DNA of 64,000 nt from Mesobacillus foraminis (GCF_004340465.1 NZ_SLVV01000011.1:186001-250000), one strand, 5' to 3'; positions 44,384-54,079 are shown, counted from the first letter of the stretch. Program-made: numbers and translations. The notes: a model not told the origin generated them from the letters alone.

Positions 44384-44436
44384 AAGAGTATTGAGTATAC
44401 CCTATGGATGTATTTTATAATTAAGGAGGTTCACTC

Positions 44437-46854
44437 ATGGCTGGACAAACAAAGGAAGTGCAATTACCGATTTCGGGGATGACCTGTGCTGCTTGTTCTT
44501 CCCGAATTGAAAAAAGCCTTAATAAATTGGAAGGTGTCGATCAAGCTACTGTCAATCTCGCACTGGAAAAGGCTACCGTCATTTACAATCCTGATAGTAC
44601 CACGGTTTTAGATATTGAAAATAAAATTAACGATCTGGGATACAGCATTGCAACTGAAAAAGCTGAACTGGATCTCATGGGAATGACCTGTGCTGCCTGT
44701 GCTACAAGGATTGAAAAAGGGCTCAACAAACTGGAGGGCGTCTCAAAGGCCACAGTAAATTTAGCTCTGGAAACAGCAAATATTGAATATAATCCGTCAC
44801 AGCTGACTGTTCAGGACATGATCAGCAAGGTGGAAAACCTGGGCTATGAAGCAAAGGTTAAGCAGGACCAGGTATCTGAAGGGAGCGACCACCGTGAAAG
44901 GGCGATTGAAAAACAGAAAGGAAAATTTATTTTCTCGCTGATCCTATCCTTTCCGCTGCTTTGGGCAATGGTGAATCATTTTGAATTTACTTCATTCCTT
45001 TATCTTCCGGAAGCCTTTATGAATCCTTGGGTTCAAATGGCTCTTGCCACACCTGTCCAATTTATTGTCGGGAAACAATTCTATATTGGTGCCTATAAAG
45101 CGCTCAAGAACAAAAGTGCCAATATGGACGTCCTTGTGGCCCTCGGAACATCGGCTGCTTATTTTTACAGTGTATATTTAGCTTTTCTTTCAATTGGTTC
45201 AGGTGCGCATATGGTGGAACTGTATTTTGAAACGAGTGCTGTGCTCATTACTTTAATTCTGTTAGGAAAGCTGTTCGAAGCAAGAGCCAAAGGCCGCTCC
45301 TCTGAAGCAATAAAAAAACTGATGGGTTTACAGGCGAAAACGGCCACAGTCCTAAGGGACGGGAATGAAGAGGAGATACCGTTGGAGCAGGTCGCTGTCG
45401 GGGATGTGCTGGTAATAAAGCCTGGTGAAAAGGTCCCGGTCGATGGGGAAGTCATTGAAGGAAGGTCCGCAGTGGATGAATCCATGCTGACAGGCGAAAG
45501 TGTTCCTGTCGATAAAACTGCAGGCGATATGGTCATCGGTGCCACTATTAATAAAAACGGCTCCTTAAAAATCAGGGCCCGGAAGGTTGGAAGGGATACG
45601 GCACTTGCGCAGATCATTAAGGTGGTGGAGGAGGCCCAAGGGTCCAAAGCGCCAATTCAGAGGCTTGCCGATCAGATTTCAGGAGTCTTTGTTCCAGTCG
45701 TTGTCGGGATTGCCATCATTACTTTTTTGGTCTGGTTTTTATTCGTAAGTCCTGGCGAGTTTGCAGAAGCACTCGAGAAATTCATTGCAGTGCTCGTCAT
45801 AGCCTGCCCTTGTGCTCTTGGCCTTGCAACGCCAACATCCATTATGGCGGGCTCCGGCAGGGCTGCTGAATTAGGAGTTTTGTTCAAAGGCGGGGAGCAT
45901 CTCGAACTGACACACAGGATTACAACTGTAGTCCTTGATAAAACCGGTACGGTTACGAATGGAAAACCCGTATTAACCGACGTCATTGCAGAAGGAAACA
46001 TAACGGAAGAGCAGCTGTTATCCTTAGTGGGCTCTGTGGAGAAACAATCTGAGCATCCTTTAGCAGAAGCCATTGTGCAAGGTATTAAAGACCGCGGCAT
46101 ATCTCTTTCAGACCCGGATGATTTTGAAGCAATCCCGGGATATGGAGTCAAGGCGGCTTCAGGTGGCAGAAACATCATGGTAGGCACAAGAAAGCTGATG
46201 AATCAGTCTGGAATTGACATTGCATCTGCTGCTGAAAAAATGGAAGCTCTCGAAAAGGACGGAAAAACAGCGATGCTGGTAGCTGTGGATGGCGTTTATT
46301 CCGGAATTGTCGCTGTAGCCGATACGGTCAAGGAGTCTTCAAAGGCTGCTATCAGACGTCTTAAGGATATGGGGCTCGAGGTCATCATGATGACTGGTGA
46401 CAATCAGCGCACCGCAGAGGCAATTGCGGCAGAAGTTGGGGTTGATCGCGCCATCGCAGAAGTCCTCCCGGAAGGCAAAGCGGAAGAAGTGAAGAAGCTC
46501 CAGATGCAAGGGAAGCATGTTGCTATGGTCGGGGACGGCATCAATGACGCTCCGGCATTGGCAGTTGCTGATATCGGCATGGCGATTGGGACCGGTACGG
46601 ATGTGGCGATGGAAGCCGCTGACATCACGCTGATGCGCGGTGATCTGAACAGCATAGCCGACGCTATCCTTATGAGTAAAAAAACCATAAGGAATATCAA
46701 ACAAAATCTGTTTTGGGCGTTTGCCTATAATACACTCGGAATCCCGGTTGCGGCCTTAGGATTTCTTGCACCATGGCTTGCCGGCGCAGCAATGGCGTTC
46801 AGTTCTGTTTCGGTTGTCCTGAATGCCTTGCGCCTTCAGAGAGTGAAATTGTAA
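44437..46854 (+). CDS. copA: Copper-exporting P1B-type ATPase
   Basis: 805 residues pumping Cu(I) out of the cytoplasm. Two N-terminal metal domains ([13 protein letters not shown] near residue 14 and [13 protein letters not shown] near residue 81), the CPC motif C457-P458-C459 in the membrane, phosphorylation site DKTGT, TGES actuator loop and [10 protein letters not shown]. The C-terminal helix carries YN and [16 protein letters not shown] (MxxSS copper site). AAGGAGG ribosome binding site. No copZ follows; a His-rich secreted protein gene does. Confidence 0.96.
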   Translation: MAGQTKEVQLPISGMTCAACSSRIEKSLNKLEGVDQATVNLALEKATVIYNPDSTTVLDIENKINDLGYSIATEKAELDLMGMTCAACATRIEKGLNKLEGVSKATVNLALETANIEYNPSQLTVQDMISKVENLGYEAKVKQDQVSEGSDHRERAIEKQKGKFIFSLILSFPLLWAMVNHFEFTSFLYLPEAFMNPWVQMALATPVQFIVGKQFYIGAYKALKNKSANMDVLVALGTSAAYFYSVYLAFLSIGSGAHMVELYFETSAVLITLILLGKLFEARAKGRSSEAIKKLMGLQAKTATVLRDGNEEEIPLEQVAVGDVLVIKPGEKVPVDGEVIEGRSAVDESMLTGESVPVDKTAGDMVIGATINKNGSLKIRARKVGRDTALAQIIKVVEEAQGSKAPIQRLADQISGVFVPVVVGIAIITFLVWFLFVSPGEFAEALEKFIAVLVIACPCALGLATPTSIMAGSGRAAELGVLFKGGEHLELTHRITTVVLDKTGTVTNGKPVLTDVIAEGNITEEQLLSLVGSVEKQSEHPLAEAIVQGIKDRGISLSDPDDFEAIPGYGVKAASGGRNIMVGTRKLMNQSGIDIASAAEKMEALEKDGKTAMLVAVDGVYSGIVAVADTVKESSKAAIRRLKDMGLEVIMMTGDNQRTAEAIAAEVGVDRAIAEVLPEGKAEEVKKLQMQGKHVAMVGDGINDAPALAVADIGMAIGTGTDVAMEAADITLMRGDLNSIADAILMSKKTIRNIKQNLFWAFAYNTLGIPVAALGFLAPWLAGAAMAFSSVSVVLNALRLQRVKL

Positions 46855-46867
46855 AGGAGGTCAGGGC

Positions 46868-47713
46868 ATGAAAAAGTGGGCGATAGCAGCGATTATCTAC
46901 TTAGCTGCCGTAATTGGAGCTTACCAGATATTTGACCAGTTTAACGCAAGTGATAAAGAAATCTCTGCCACAGGCGAAAATGAACATAAAAGCGGACAGC
47001 ATTCCGACAGCCATGAGTCCAATGAAGGAAAGAATCAAAGCCATAGCCATAAGGCAAATACCGAGCATGTCCATAGTGAGGTCATCCCTTCTCTTTCCTA
47101 TACCGATGGAAAGATTGAAATTGAGCTGCGAGACCTTGACGGGAATCCTGTCTCAAAATTAAAGGTCAACCATGAAAAACTCCTGCACTTAATCGTGGTG
47201 AATGAAGAACTCGATCAATACTACCATCTTCACCCGGAAGAGCTGGGAGGGGGACAATTCCAAATCGATAAGGACCTTCCTGAAGGCAGCTTTAAAGCGT
47301 TCGTTGATATCAAGCCGGAAGAACTAGCTTACCAGGTTTCCCCGATTTCTTTTCAATCCGGGGATGAAGCCAGCCATCACGAACACCAGAAGCCGCTTAA
47401 GCCGGATCGTGTTTTAGAAAAGACAGTCGACGGACAGAAAGCAATGCTGAAGATGAGTTCCTTTCATCCGGGAGAACCGGTGACTCTCACATTTGATCTG
47501 GGTGACGGGAAGCTTGAACCTTATCTTGGGGCTGCAGGCCATGTCGTAATACTCGATGAAACGGCGGAGAATTACCTTCATGTTCATCCTCTCAATCATA
47601 ACCAGCCTGTCTTTGAAACCACTTTTAATCAGGCAGGGATTTATAAGGTCTGGGCGGAGTTCAAACAGGGTGGAAAGGTCCGGACTTTTCCGTTTGTCGT
47701 TGAAATCCAATAG
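46868..47713 (+). CDS. His-rich secreted or lipid-free membrane-anchored metal-binding protein
   Basis: 281 residues. N-terminal helix (KKWAIAAIIYLAAVIGAYQIF), then a His/Ser/Glu-rich linker (EHKSGQHSDSHESNEG, SHSHKANTEHVHSE). Two related beta domains follow: the first holds LLHLIVVNEELDQYYHLHPE, the second HVVILDETAENYLHVHPLNH. The paired HLHP/HVHP motifs look like surface metal sites. It is 13 bp after copA, so it probably handles copper outside the membrane. I recognise the type as found with Bacillus copper genes but not a named family. Confidence 0.75.
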   Translation: MKKWAIAAIIYLAAVIGAYQIFDQFNASDKEISATGENEHKSGQHSDSHESNEGKNQSHSHKANTEHVHSEVIPSLSYTDGKIEIELRDLDGNPVSKLKVNHEKLLHLIVVNEELDQYYHLHPEELGGGQFQIDKDLPEGSFKAFVDIKPEELAYQVSPISFQSGDEASHHEHQKPLKPDRVLEKTVDGQKAMLKMSSFHPGEPVTLTFDLGDGKLEPYLGAAGHVVILDETAENYLHVHPLNHNQPVFETTFNQAGIYKVWAEFKQGGKVRTFPFVVEIQ

Positions 47714-47994
47714 AGAAACAAGGTGTCTGCGATTATACCTGATTGCAGGGAACCGAAGAAATGTTTCTTTGAAGGGTTGATGAGAAGGACGGAAAGAAAC
47801 CAGTTTCAGGACATGATTTCATCCGAAAAACGCGCCAGGATGTTCCAGCTTGTATTGATTAAATAAAAGATCCATATTGAAATGGTTTTGATCAATCCAT
47901 ATAAGGCGGAAATGATAAAGGCACCTCCATAGCCAAATGAGTAGTTGAGTACGTTATGGGGGTATTATAAAATGTAGGGAAAGGAGGTTTTAAT

Positions 47995-48336
47995 TTGGAT
48001 ATCCTCGATACCGATTTAGAAAATATTGAACAAGGTGATCACTGCGCGTCATCCGGCAGAAAAAGCCACCATTCTGATAAAACAAAGAAAAACTTAGTTA
48101 CCCGGCTCAACCGGATTGAAGGCCAAATCAGGGGAATAAAGGGACTTATTGAAAAAGATACTTATTGTGATGATGTCATTACCCAAATCTCCGCAACTCA
48201 GGCTGCATTGAACAGTGTCGCAAAATTGCTGCTGGAAGGGCATATGAAGACATGCATTGTCGAACGGATTCAGGAAGGTGACCATGAAGTGGTCGATGAA
48301 CTGCTTGTAACAATTCAAAAGCTGATGAAAAAATAG
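47995..48336 (+). CDS. csoR: Copper-sensing repressor
   Basis: 113 residues of the CsoR/RcnR (DUF156) family. All three Cu(I) ligands are present: C58 (DTYCDDVITQ), H83 and C87 (EGHMKTCIVE). The typical LVTRLNRIEGQIRGIKGLIEKD segment precedes them. TTG start with AAAGGAGG. It is 280 bp after the His-rich gene, in a gap with no other gene, and GTTATGGGGGTATTATAAA ahead suggests its own CsoR-controlled promoter. Confidence 0.93.
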   Translation: MDILDTDLENIEQGDHCASSGRKSHHSDKTKKNLVTRLNRIEGQIRGIKGLIEKDTYCDDVITQISATQAALNSVAKLLLEGHMKTCIVERIQEGDHEVVDELLVTIQKLMKK

Positions 48337-48372
48337 AAGGCAGATTAATTTAATACCACATAGAACTGGCAG

Positions 48373-48410
48373 CCCAAAAAGGATGAAGCAATTCCTTTCT
48401 GGGTTTTTAT
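48373..48410 (+). terminator. csoR terminator
   Basis: CCCAAAAAGGA and TCCTTTCTGGG form an imperfect stem followed by five T. Confidence 0.75.
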
Positions 48411-48544
48411 TTTTATTTTGAACGAAGGAGCCTGGGATTAATATTGAAAAAAGAATCAGGCAGTGTCCCTGTCAATATAAGAAATTATCTATAAGCGATA
48501 TACTGGTTTTGTTTAAGGATTTGATTTTCGATAAAGTCTCGTGT

Positions 48545-48573
48545 TTGACAACTGGAATTAAATGTAATAATAT
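48545..48573 (+). promoter_or_regulatory. SigA-type promoter of the tetR gene
   Basis: TTGACA and TAATAT with a 17-base spacer; the operator copy at 48578 covers the start point. Confidence 0.75.
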
Positions 48574-48577
48574 TTAA

Positions 48578-48592
48578 TTGAACAGTGGTCAA
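48578..48592 (+). promoter_or_regulatory. TetR operator, copy 1
   Basis: TTGAACAGTGGTCAA, an interrupted palindrome (TTGA-C---G-TCAA). The 17-bp block including one flanking base each side is repeated exactly at 49187-49203. Confidence 0.75.
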
Positions 48593-48606
48593 TAGGAGGA
48601 AGAACA

Positions 48607-49173
48607 TTGCCAAGGAAATCGGTCCAACAAGAACTGACACGTGATATGATTATGGATGCTGCAAGAACCCTGTTCGTAAACAAAGGCTATCAGCACGTAT
48701 CAATGAGGCAGATAGCCAAGGAACTGGAATATAGTCATGGGGCTATCTACTATCATTTTAAAAATAAGGCAGAACTATTTTATGCCCTTGTCGAGGAGCA
48801 TTTTAAAATGCTGGATCAGATCCTCGATGAAATCCTGGAGAAAGAAATAGAACCAAAGGAAAAGATAAGGGAGGTTTTGATTGGCTTCATGCAATTTGGC
48901 CTGACCCATCAAAACCATTATGAAATCATGTTTTTGACCAAGGATGAGGAAGTAAGAAATTTTCTCAGCCAGAGCCCAAATAGAAGTTATGAGAAATTTG
49001 CCCGGGCACTTTCCTTATTAAGCGAACGTAAGCTTTCCATCCAGGATATATGGTCCATCTTTATTTCGCTGCACGGGTTTGTGACGCACTACAGCCGTCA
49101 TGTTACCTCATATGAAGATGTTCAGGGCATGGCGGCGGCACATGCGGATTTTCTTTTAAGGTCGATCCGCTAA
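48607..49173 (+). CDS. TetR/AcrR-family transcription regulator
   Basis: 188 residues. N-terminal TetR HTH (ILL-type: MIMDAARTLFVNKGYQHVSM, RQIAKELEYSHGAIYYHFKNKAELFYALV) and a helical ligand domain. TTG start with AGGAGGA 5 bases ahead. Exact operator copies lie over its own promoter and ahead of the next gene, so it probably represses itself and the epimerase-like gene. Ligand unknown. Confidence 0.88.
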   Translation: MPRKSVQQELTRDMIMDAARTLFVNKGYQHVSMRQIAKELEYSHGAIYYHFKNKAELFYALVEEHFKMLDQILDEILEKEIEPKEKIREVLIGFMQFGLTHQNHYEIMFLTKDEEVRNFLSQSPNRSYEKFARALSLLSERKLSIQDIWSIFISLHGFVTHYSRHVTSYEDVQGMAAAHADFLLRSIR

Positions 49174-49187
49174 TTTTTTAGCCACTA

Positions 49188-49202
49188 TTGAACAGTGGTC
49201 AA
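49188..49202 (+). promoter_or_regulatory. TetR operator, copy 2
   Basis: Identical to copy 1, located 15 bp after the tetR stop and 46 bp before the epimerase-like gene. Confidence 0.75.
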
Positions 49203-49247
49203 TTAATTTAAAGCTTCAGACTAACGAATGATAAAGGGGGAATCAGG

Positions 49248-50189
49248 ATGAAAAAGGCACTGGTTTTGGGTGCCTCTGGCGGAATGGGGTATTCCATTGT
49301 CAGGGAATTGTCGTACAGGGGGATGGAGGTCATCGCTTTTGCGCGGAACCGGCCTAAATTAGATAGGCTTTTTAATGATTTTCCAAATGTTCAAATCAGG
49401 ACGGGGGATCTGTCGGTTATGGAGGATATCCAAATGGCTGCAAAAGGAGTGGATGTGATATTCCAGGCAGCCAATATTCCTTACGCCGAGTGGGAGGGGA
49501 ACCTTGGCAGGCTCATGGAGAACATCGTCTCAGCAGCCCAGAGTCAATCAGCGAAGCTTGCCATTGTTGAAAACATCTATGCCTATGGGCGAAGCAGCGG
49601 GAACAAAGTAAAAGAAACCTTTCCAAAAAATCCCCATACAAAAAAAGGAAGAATTCGCCTGGAAATTGAGAACTTTATTAAAAAATCCGAAGTAGATGCC
49701 GTCATTGCCCACTTTCCTGATTTCTACGGGCCAAATGTAGAGAATTCGATCCTTCACTACACTCTTTCAAGTATGGTCAAAAACAAGAACGCCCTCTATG
49801 TTGGGAACCAGCAGACCCCGAGGGAATTCATTTTTACCCCGGATGGAGGAAAAGCCATTGTGAACCTGGCCATGAATGATCGGACATATGGGCAGAATTG
49901 GAATATTCCGGGACACAGCGTGATAACCGGGGAGGAGCTTATTAAGGAAATCCGTGAAATCACCCCCTGCAAAAAAAGAGTATATACCGTTTCAAAAAGC
50001 ATGATCAGACTTCTTGGCCTTTTCGACAGAAACATGAGGGAAGCTGTGGAAATGTATTACCTAAACGAAGAACCGGTCGTATTGGATGGAGAAAAGTATG
50101 AGACAGCAATCGGACCACTGCCGAGAACCCCCTACAAAGACGGACTGCGCCAGACCATCCACTTCATGAGAAATCAAATTCAAAAATAG
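49248..50189 (+). CDS. NAD(P)-dependent epimerase/dehydratase-like SDR protein
   Basis: 313-residue extended short-chain dehydrogenase fold: ALVLGASGGMGYSIVREL (dinucleotide-binding), ENIYAYGRSSGNKVKE with Tyr, and AHFPDFYGPNVENSILHY. It resembles the nucleoside-diphosphate-sugar epimerase or NmrA-like families, but the substrate is unknown. ATG with AAAGGGGGAA. Controlled by the adjacent TetR through the shared operator. Confidence 0.82.
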   Translation: MKKALVLGASGGMGYSIVRELSYRGMEVIAFARNRPKLDRLFNDFPNVQIRTGDLSVMEDIQMAAKGVDVIFQAANIPYAEWEGNLGRLMENIVSAAQSQSAKLAIVENIYAYGRSSGNKVKETFPKNPHTKKGRIRLEIENFIKKSEVDAVIAHFPDFYGPNVENSILHYTLSSMVKNKNALYVGNQQTPREFIFTPDGGKAIVNLAMNDRTYGQNWNIPGHSVITGEELIKEIREITPCKKRVYTVSKSMIRLLGLFDRNMREAVEMYYLNEEPVVLDGEKYETAIGPLPRTPYKDGLRQTIHFMRNQIQK

Positions 50190-50190
50190 A

Positions 50191-50231
50191 GTGCCTGACC
50201 CCCTTTAGTTAATTAAAGGGGGGTCAGGCAC
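50191..50231. repeat. Palindromic repeat element, copy 7
   Basis: GTGCCTGACCCCCTTTAGTT followed by AATTAAAGGGGGGTCAGGCAC with one extra G. It lies directly after the stop of the epimerase-like gene, between convergent genes. Confidence 0.9.
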
Positions 50232-50282
50232 GCGTTGGTGGTGTGATGCACTGCCGCTTCGCCGAATGAATAAAATAAGATC

Positions 50283-51017
50283 CTATCTTAAGGTGGCGAG
50301 GTGGGCGTATACTTCCTGGAGGGTTTTGAAGCCTGCTGCCTGGGCTCTTTCAAGGTATATACCCCAGACCTTGGCTGTCATTAAGGCGTCCCCAAGGGCA
50401 TTGTGGCGGTTTTCAATGTTCACCCCGCAATCCTCGCATATAATTTCCAGGGGCAGTGACTCTGCTGAAGGATCAAAAAGCCTTGTTAAAAAGGAAGTGT
50501 CGATAATCCTGTGATTGAATTTGGTACGGGTATGCTCCCAGGTGGCTTTTTGCATAAAATCCAGTTCATGCTTGGCATGATGGGCGATAAGGATAGAGCT
50601 GGAGGCGAACTTAAAGAACCTTATAAGGACATCGGCAATATCCGGGGCAACCGAAAGCTGGCTGTCTTCAATCCCGGTCAGCTCAGAAATAGTTGGAGGC
50701 AGGGGGGAATCCGAGCGGATAAGAGAATAGAAGGTTTCCTGCTCGATCAAGCTGCTGCCTTTCATTTTCACTGCACCAATTGAAATGATCCGGTCCCCTC
50801 TTTCCGGATGGAACCCCGTTGTTTCGATGTCAAAAACAACCACTTCCAGCTTGTCGAGCGGGCAGTCCAGATCACTCTTTTGCCTGACTTCCTTTTCGAG
50901 CTGGCGTAAAAATGAAATGCTCTGCGGGTTTGTCTGTCCATGAACCCCAGCGAGCACATTCGAACCAATCCTGCCGCCCATTCCCCTAAAAAATCGAATA
51001 AAATCATTCACGCCCAT
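50283..51017 (-). CDS. DnaQ-like 3'-5' exonuclease
   Basis: 244 residues of the DEDDh exonuclease family: VVFDIETTGFHPERGDRIIS (Asp and Glu), ILIAHHAKHELDFMQ, and the ENRHNALGDALMTAKVW segment with the catalytic His and Asp. Similar to the DNA polymerase III epsilon fold, but encoded as a free nuclease. ATG 51017, with AAGGAAG 6 bases ahead, overlaps the DUF294 gene by 14 bp; the two are often paired. Confidence 0.82.
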   Translation of the reverse strand: MGVNDFIRFFRGMGGRIGSNVLAGVHGQTNPQSISFLRQLEKEVRQKSDLDCPLDKLEVVVFDIETTGFHPERGDRIISIGAVKMKGSSLIEQETFYSLIRSDSPLPPTISELTGIEDSQLSVAPDIADVLIRFFKFASSSILIAHHAKHELDFMQKATWEHTRTKFNHRIIDTSFLTRLFDPSAESLPLEIICEDCGVNIENRHNALGDALMTAKVWGIYLERAQAAGFKTLQEVYAHLATLR

Positions 51018-51993
51018 CGCGATCTTCCTTTTCAACCAGTTTCCTTACATACTCATAAAGATGGATGCCGTCCCTCAGCCCTTCTTTCAAAACTTTTCTC
51101 TGCTGTTTGGTTAATCTGTCCACTGCCAGATAATGCCCAGATTCATAGTCACTGTGATTGCTGAATAGCAATCGATAGTTTTGCAGATTGATAAAGCTGT
51201 CTCTAAGTTTATCCCGTTCCCGGCGAGGCAGAAGTGAATCAGGCAGCTCTTCCAGCCTTTGAATGGTGGACGTTTCGAGGATTTTTTCATGAATTGCCAA
51301 AAGCCTTGCGCCATTTACATACGGAAATAACGCAGTATCCTTGATATTAAGCATTCCCGTATAGGGCCCATGTGTCTCGACGAGGAATTGGCCAAGTACG
51401 CCAACCCCTTTCCGGACATGCATCGTGTTTTGGAGGATGCGGACGATCAGCTTGCCCTGATGAATCGTCTCATAGGCCCTAAGCTTTAGTCGGGTGATAA
51501 AGGAAGATTCACCATGCAGGGTCCTGCCATCAAGGAAGGTGAGCAGATAGCGGATTGATTCCCAGGAAGCATCCAAAACCCATTCTTTCAGCTGCTTTTC
51601 CCATTCCTCCAGAGAACGGCACCACATCGGGTTGCTTGCCATTACGTTTCCCTCGCACTTTTTATACCCTGTCTGTAAAAGCCCTTCTGAAATCTCATTT
51701 CCCAGCTTTAGAAAATAGTGCTTTGTTTGTACCGGACCTCCTTCGTAAATGATGCCATGATCCTGGTCGCTCCAGATGCCTTGTTCCCGGCGGCCGGCGC
51801 TCCCCATTACAAAGAAAGAAAACGGTGATGGGGGAGGCCCTGATTCCTCCTTGATCCGGTCGAGCGCCGCAGCAACCGTTTGTCTGATGATTTGGTCGTG
51901 GAACAGATTTAAGCTTGCTGCGCTGGACGAAACATGGCGAATCTCCCGGTCCCGGGATTTCCTTATTTGTTCATATGTGACGAGACTTGCCAT
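51004..51993 (-). CDS. DUF294 putative nucleotidyltransferase
   Basis: 329 residues with the nucleotidyltransferase signature FFVMGSAGRREQGIWSDQDHGI (GS, then DxD) near residue 60, followed by a helical DUF294 C-terminal region (SWESIRYLLTFLDGRTLHGE). No CBS domains, unlike many family members. Overlaps the exonuclease gene, suggesting a joint function in nucleotide or signalling metabolism that is not known. Confidence 0.8.
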   Translation of the reverse strand: MASLVTYEQIRKSRDREIRHVSSSAASLNLFHDQIIRQTVAAALDRIKEESGPPPSPFSFFVMGSAGRREQGIWSDQDHGIIYEGGPVQTKHYFLKLGNEISEGLLQTGYKKCEGNVMASNPMWCRSLEEWEKQLKEWVLDASWESIRYLLTFLDGRTLHGESSFITRLKLRAYETIHQGKLIVRILQNTMHVRKGVGVLGQFLVETHGPYTGMLNIKDTALFPYVNGARLLAIHEKILETSTIQRLEELPDSLLPRRERDKLRDSFINLQNYRLLFSNHSDYESGHYLAVDRLTKQQRKVLKEGLRDGIHLYEYVRKLVEKEDRDGRE

Positions 51994-52021
51994 GCTGACT
52001 CACTCCCCGTGTGTAAATAGC

Positions 52022-52054
52022 ATTTCCCCTTGAACAGAACGTCCAAGGGGAAAT
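52022..52054. terminator. Strong hairpin after amtB, also upstream of the DUF294 gene
   Basis: ATTTCCCCTTG pairs with CAAGGGGAAAT around an 11-base loop; on the minus strand a TTTCCCC run follows amtB by 27 bp. Confidence 0.75.
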
Positions 52055-52080
52055 CTCTTTTATTTAATCCCGCTTAATAG

Positions 52081-53397
52081 TTAAGCATTGACCGGCTTGC
52101 TGTCGGCCGGTACAGTTCCGGCCTTAATTGACTTGTCAGCAGTCGGATTCATCTCGGATTGAAGCAGCTCAGGATATCCATAAGATCCATGCTCACTGAT
52201 ATCAAGACCCATGATTTCTTCTTCCTCCGTGACGCGCAGTCCTTTCATGGACGCTTTCATTATGGCTAAAACAACGAATGATACGATGAATGCAAATGCT
52301 CCGCAAGCTACAACTCCCAGTGCCTGAACACCGAGCTGTTCAAAACCGCCGCCGTAGAAGAGACCAGGCTTCCCAACAGAAGCAAGTTCCGGTGTTGCAA
52401 AGAAACCAGTGGATAAGGTTCCCCAGACTCCTGCAGCACCGTGGACGGACAAGGCAAAGATTGGATCGTCAATTTTACGGGCCTCAAAGAAACGAATGCT
52501 GTAGAATACGAGAATGCCAGCGATGAATCCGATTACCACCGATGCCCATACATCAACGAAGGCACAGGAGGCAGTGATGGCAACCAATCCTGCCAGAGCA
52601 CCGTTCAGCATCATGGAAACATCCGCTTTCCCCATTACAACCCAGGAAATAATCATCGCAGCGATGGTACCTGCTGCTGCGGCCAAATTCGTGTTCACTG
52701 CTACAAATCCAAAGAATCCATCGTCAACAGCTACTGTGCTGCCTGCATTGAAACCGAACCAGCCAACCCATAAAAGCAGGACACTTAGTGCGGTGTAAAC
52801 CTGGTTATGACCATAAAGATTATTGGCGGAGCCATCTTTATTGTATTTCCCAATCCTGGGCTTTAGAAGAATCGTAGCTGCCAGTGCAGCCATCGCTCCA
52901 GTCAAGTGAACAACTGTTGAACCGGCAAAGTCCTGCTTTCCATGTTCAGCCAGCCAGCCTCCGCCCCAGATCCAGTGGGCAATAGGCGGGTAGATCAATA
53001 CGGAAAATAAAACCGAGAATACTAGATAAACAGACATTTTTGCTCTTTCAGCAAATCCGCCGAAGGCAATCGTGATCGAAATGCCTGCGAATGCTGTCTG
53101 GAATAAGAAAAATACTGCTCCAGAGAGTGATAAACCCTCTATATCATAACCTGAATAGAAAAAGTTTGATAAACCAATTAATGAATTACCTTCCCCAAAG
53201 ATGAGCCCATATCCGACTGCCCAGAAGACAATGGAGGAAATTCCGAAGGTAAGAATCGTTTTGCCAGCAATATGGCCGGCGTTTTTCATCCTTGTGGACC
53301 CGGTCTCCAGCAGGATGAAGCCCCCAATCATTAAGATTACTAGAACCGCAGATATCATAACCCAAAGACTGTTCATTAAAAATAAAGTATCCATCAT
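52081..53397 (-). CDS. amtB: Ammonium transporter
   Basis: 438-residue Amt/MEP channel with about eleven helices. Contains GFILLETGSTRMKNAGHI, the DFAGSTVVHLTGAMAALAA signature region, LLWVGWFGFNAGS, HGAAGVWGTLSTG with the second pore His, and a C-terminal regulatory tail (EEEEIMGLDISEHGSYGYPE). Scavenges ammonium when nitrogen is poor. The GlnK (NrgB) partner usually encoded next to it is absent here. A GlnR/TnrA box lies upstream and two TnrA-like genes are next door. Confidence 0.94.
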   Translation of the reverse strand: MMDTLFLMNSLWVMISAVLVILMIGGFILLETGSTRMKNAGHIAGKTILTFGISSIVFWAVGYGLIFGEGNSLIGLSNFFYSGYDIEGLSLSGAVFFLFQTAFAGISITIAFGGFAERAKMSVYLVFSVLFSVLIYPPIAHWIWGGGWLAEHGKQDFAGSTVVHLTGAMAALAATILLKPRIGKYNKDGSANNLYGHNQVYTALSVLLLWVGWFGFNAGSTVAVDDGFFGFVAVNTNLAAAAGTIAAMIISWVVMGKADVSMMLNGALAGLVAITASCAFVDVWASVVIGFIAGILVFYSIRFFEARKIDDPIFALSVHGAAGVWGTLSTGFFATPELASVGKPGLFYGGGFEQLGVQALGVVACGAFAFIVSFVVLAIMKASMKGLRVTEEEEIMGLDISEHGSYGYPELLQSEMNPTADKSIKAGTVPADSKPVNA

Positions 53398-53478
53398 TTC
53401 GCCCCTTCCAAATTCTTTGTTCTGGTTTCTAACTTGTAATTGTATTTTCGCATCGTACAGAGTGGAATTCTATAAGTT

Positions 53479-53495
53479 TGTTAGAAAACCTAACA
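53479..53495 (-). promoter_or_regulatory. GlnR/TnrA box of amtB
   Basis: TGTTAGAAAACCTAACA is a near-perfect palindrome with one mismatch to TGTNANAWWWTMTNACA. It lies 82 bp upstream of the amtB start; a TACAAT at 53444-53439 on the minus strand is a possible -10. Confidence 0.75.
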
Positions 53496-53575
53496 TAGAT
53501 TTTGGTGGATTTCGTAAATGAAATTCTAAAGACCTGCCTGAAGGAAATCTTGGAGCATAATCCGGCTGAACAATC

Positions 53576-53899
53576 CTAGATTCTCCTCATGCCAAACTGT
53601 GCGTTCAGCTGGCCCTGGATCATCTTCTTGCGAAGTTTTGCATCCGCGGCCTTCTTTTCCTTCATCATTTCCTGGCGTATTTCGAACGTCTGAACACCGT
53701 CTTCAATCTTCTCGGCAATATCCATCAGCAGCTCAATATCGGCGAAAGAATATTTTCTGCTCCCACCGTTTGTTCTTTCCGGAAAAATGAGCTTCCTTTC
53801 TTCATAGTAACGTATTTGCCTTTCTGTTAAACCGGTGAGTTCCCTCACAATCCCAATGGTAATTACCTTCTTATCCTTGTAGGAAGCCTCCTTTGACAC
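53576..53899 (-). CDS. tnrA: TnrA, nitrogen regulator (paralog 1)
   Basis: 107-residue MerR-family regulator that activates nitrogen-scavenging genes and represses glutamine synthetase under nitrogen limitation. [36 protein letters not shown] and [20 protein letters not shown] match TnrA closely. The C-terminal [15 protein letters not shown] corresponds to the TnrA tail that binds feedback-inhibited glutamine synthetase, so this is not GlnR. GTG start with GAGGTGAT. A GlnR/TnrA box sits 24 bp upstream of the start. Confidence 0.9.
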   Translation of the reverse strand: MSKEASYKDKKVITIGIVRELTGLTERQIRYYEERKLIFPERTNGGSRKYSFADIELLMDIAEKIEDGVQTFEIRQEMMKEKKAADAKLRKKMIQGQLNAQFGMRRI

Positions 53900-53922
53900 C
53901 GATCATCACCTCATTATTGATT

Positions 53923-53939
53923 TGTTAATATATATTACA
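53923..53939. promoter_or_regulatory. GlnR/TnrA box between the two tnrA genes
   Basis: TGTTAATATATATTACA, one mismatch to the consensus. It is very close to the start of paralog 1, a position that suggests autoregulation, more probably repression. The divergent gap 53900-54163 holds no gene. Confidence 0.7.
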
Positions 53940-54062
53940 ATCTACGTTAAATTATCTCACATAGTGCTGGATTAGACTATAAAAAATTGTAAATTTTCAG
54001 TTAAAACTAAATTCCTGTTATTTCCTTTTGCGGTGCTTCGGAAATTATCTGAAACAAAATAG

Positions 54063-54079
54063 TGTCAGAAACTCTTCCA
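54063..54079 (+). promoter_or_regulatory. Weak GlnR/TnrA-like box ahead of tnrA paralog 2
   Basis: TGTCAGAAACTCTTCCA has two mismatches to the consensus and lies 85 bp before the second tnrA-like gene. Confidence 0.35.
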
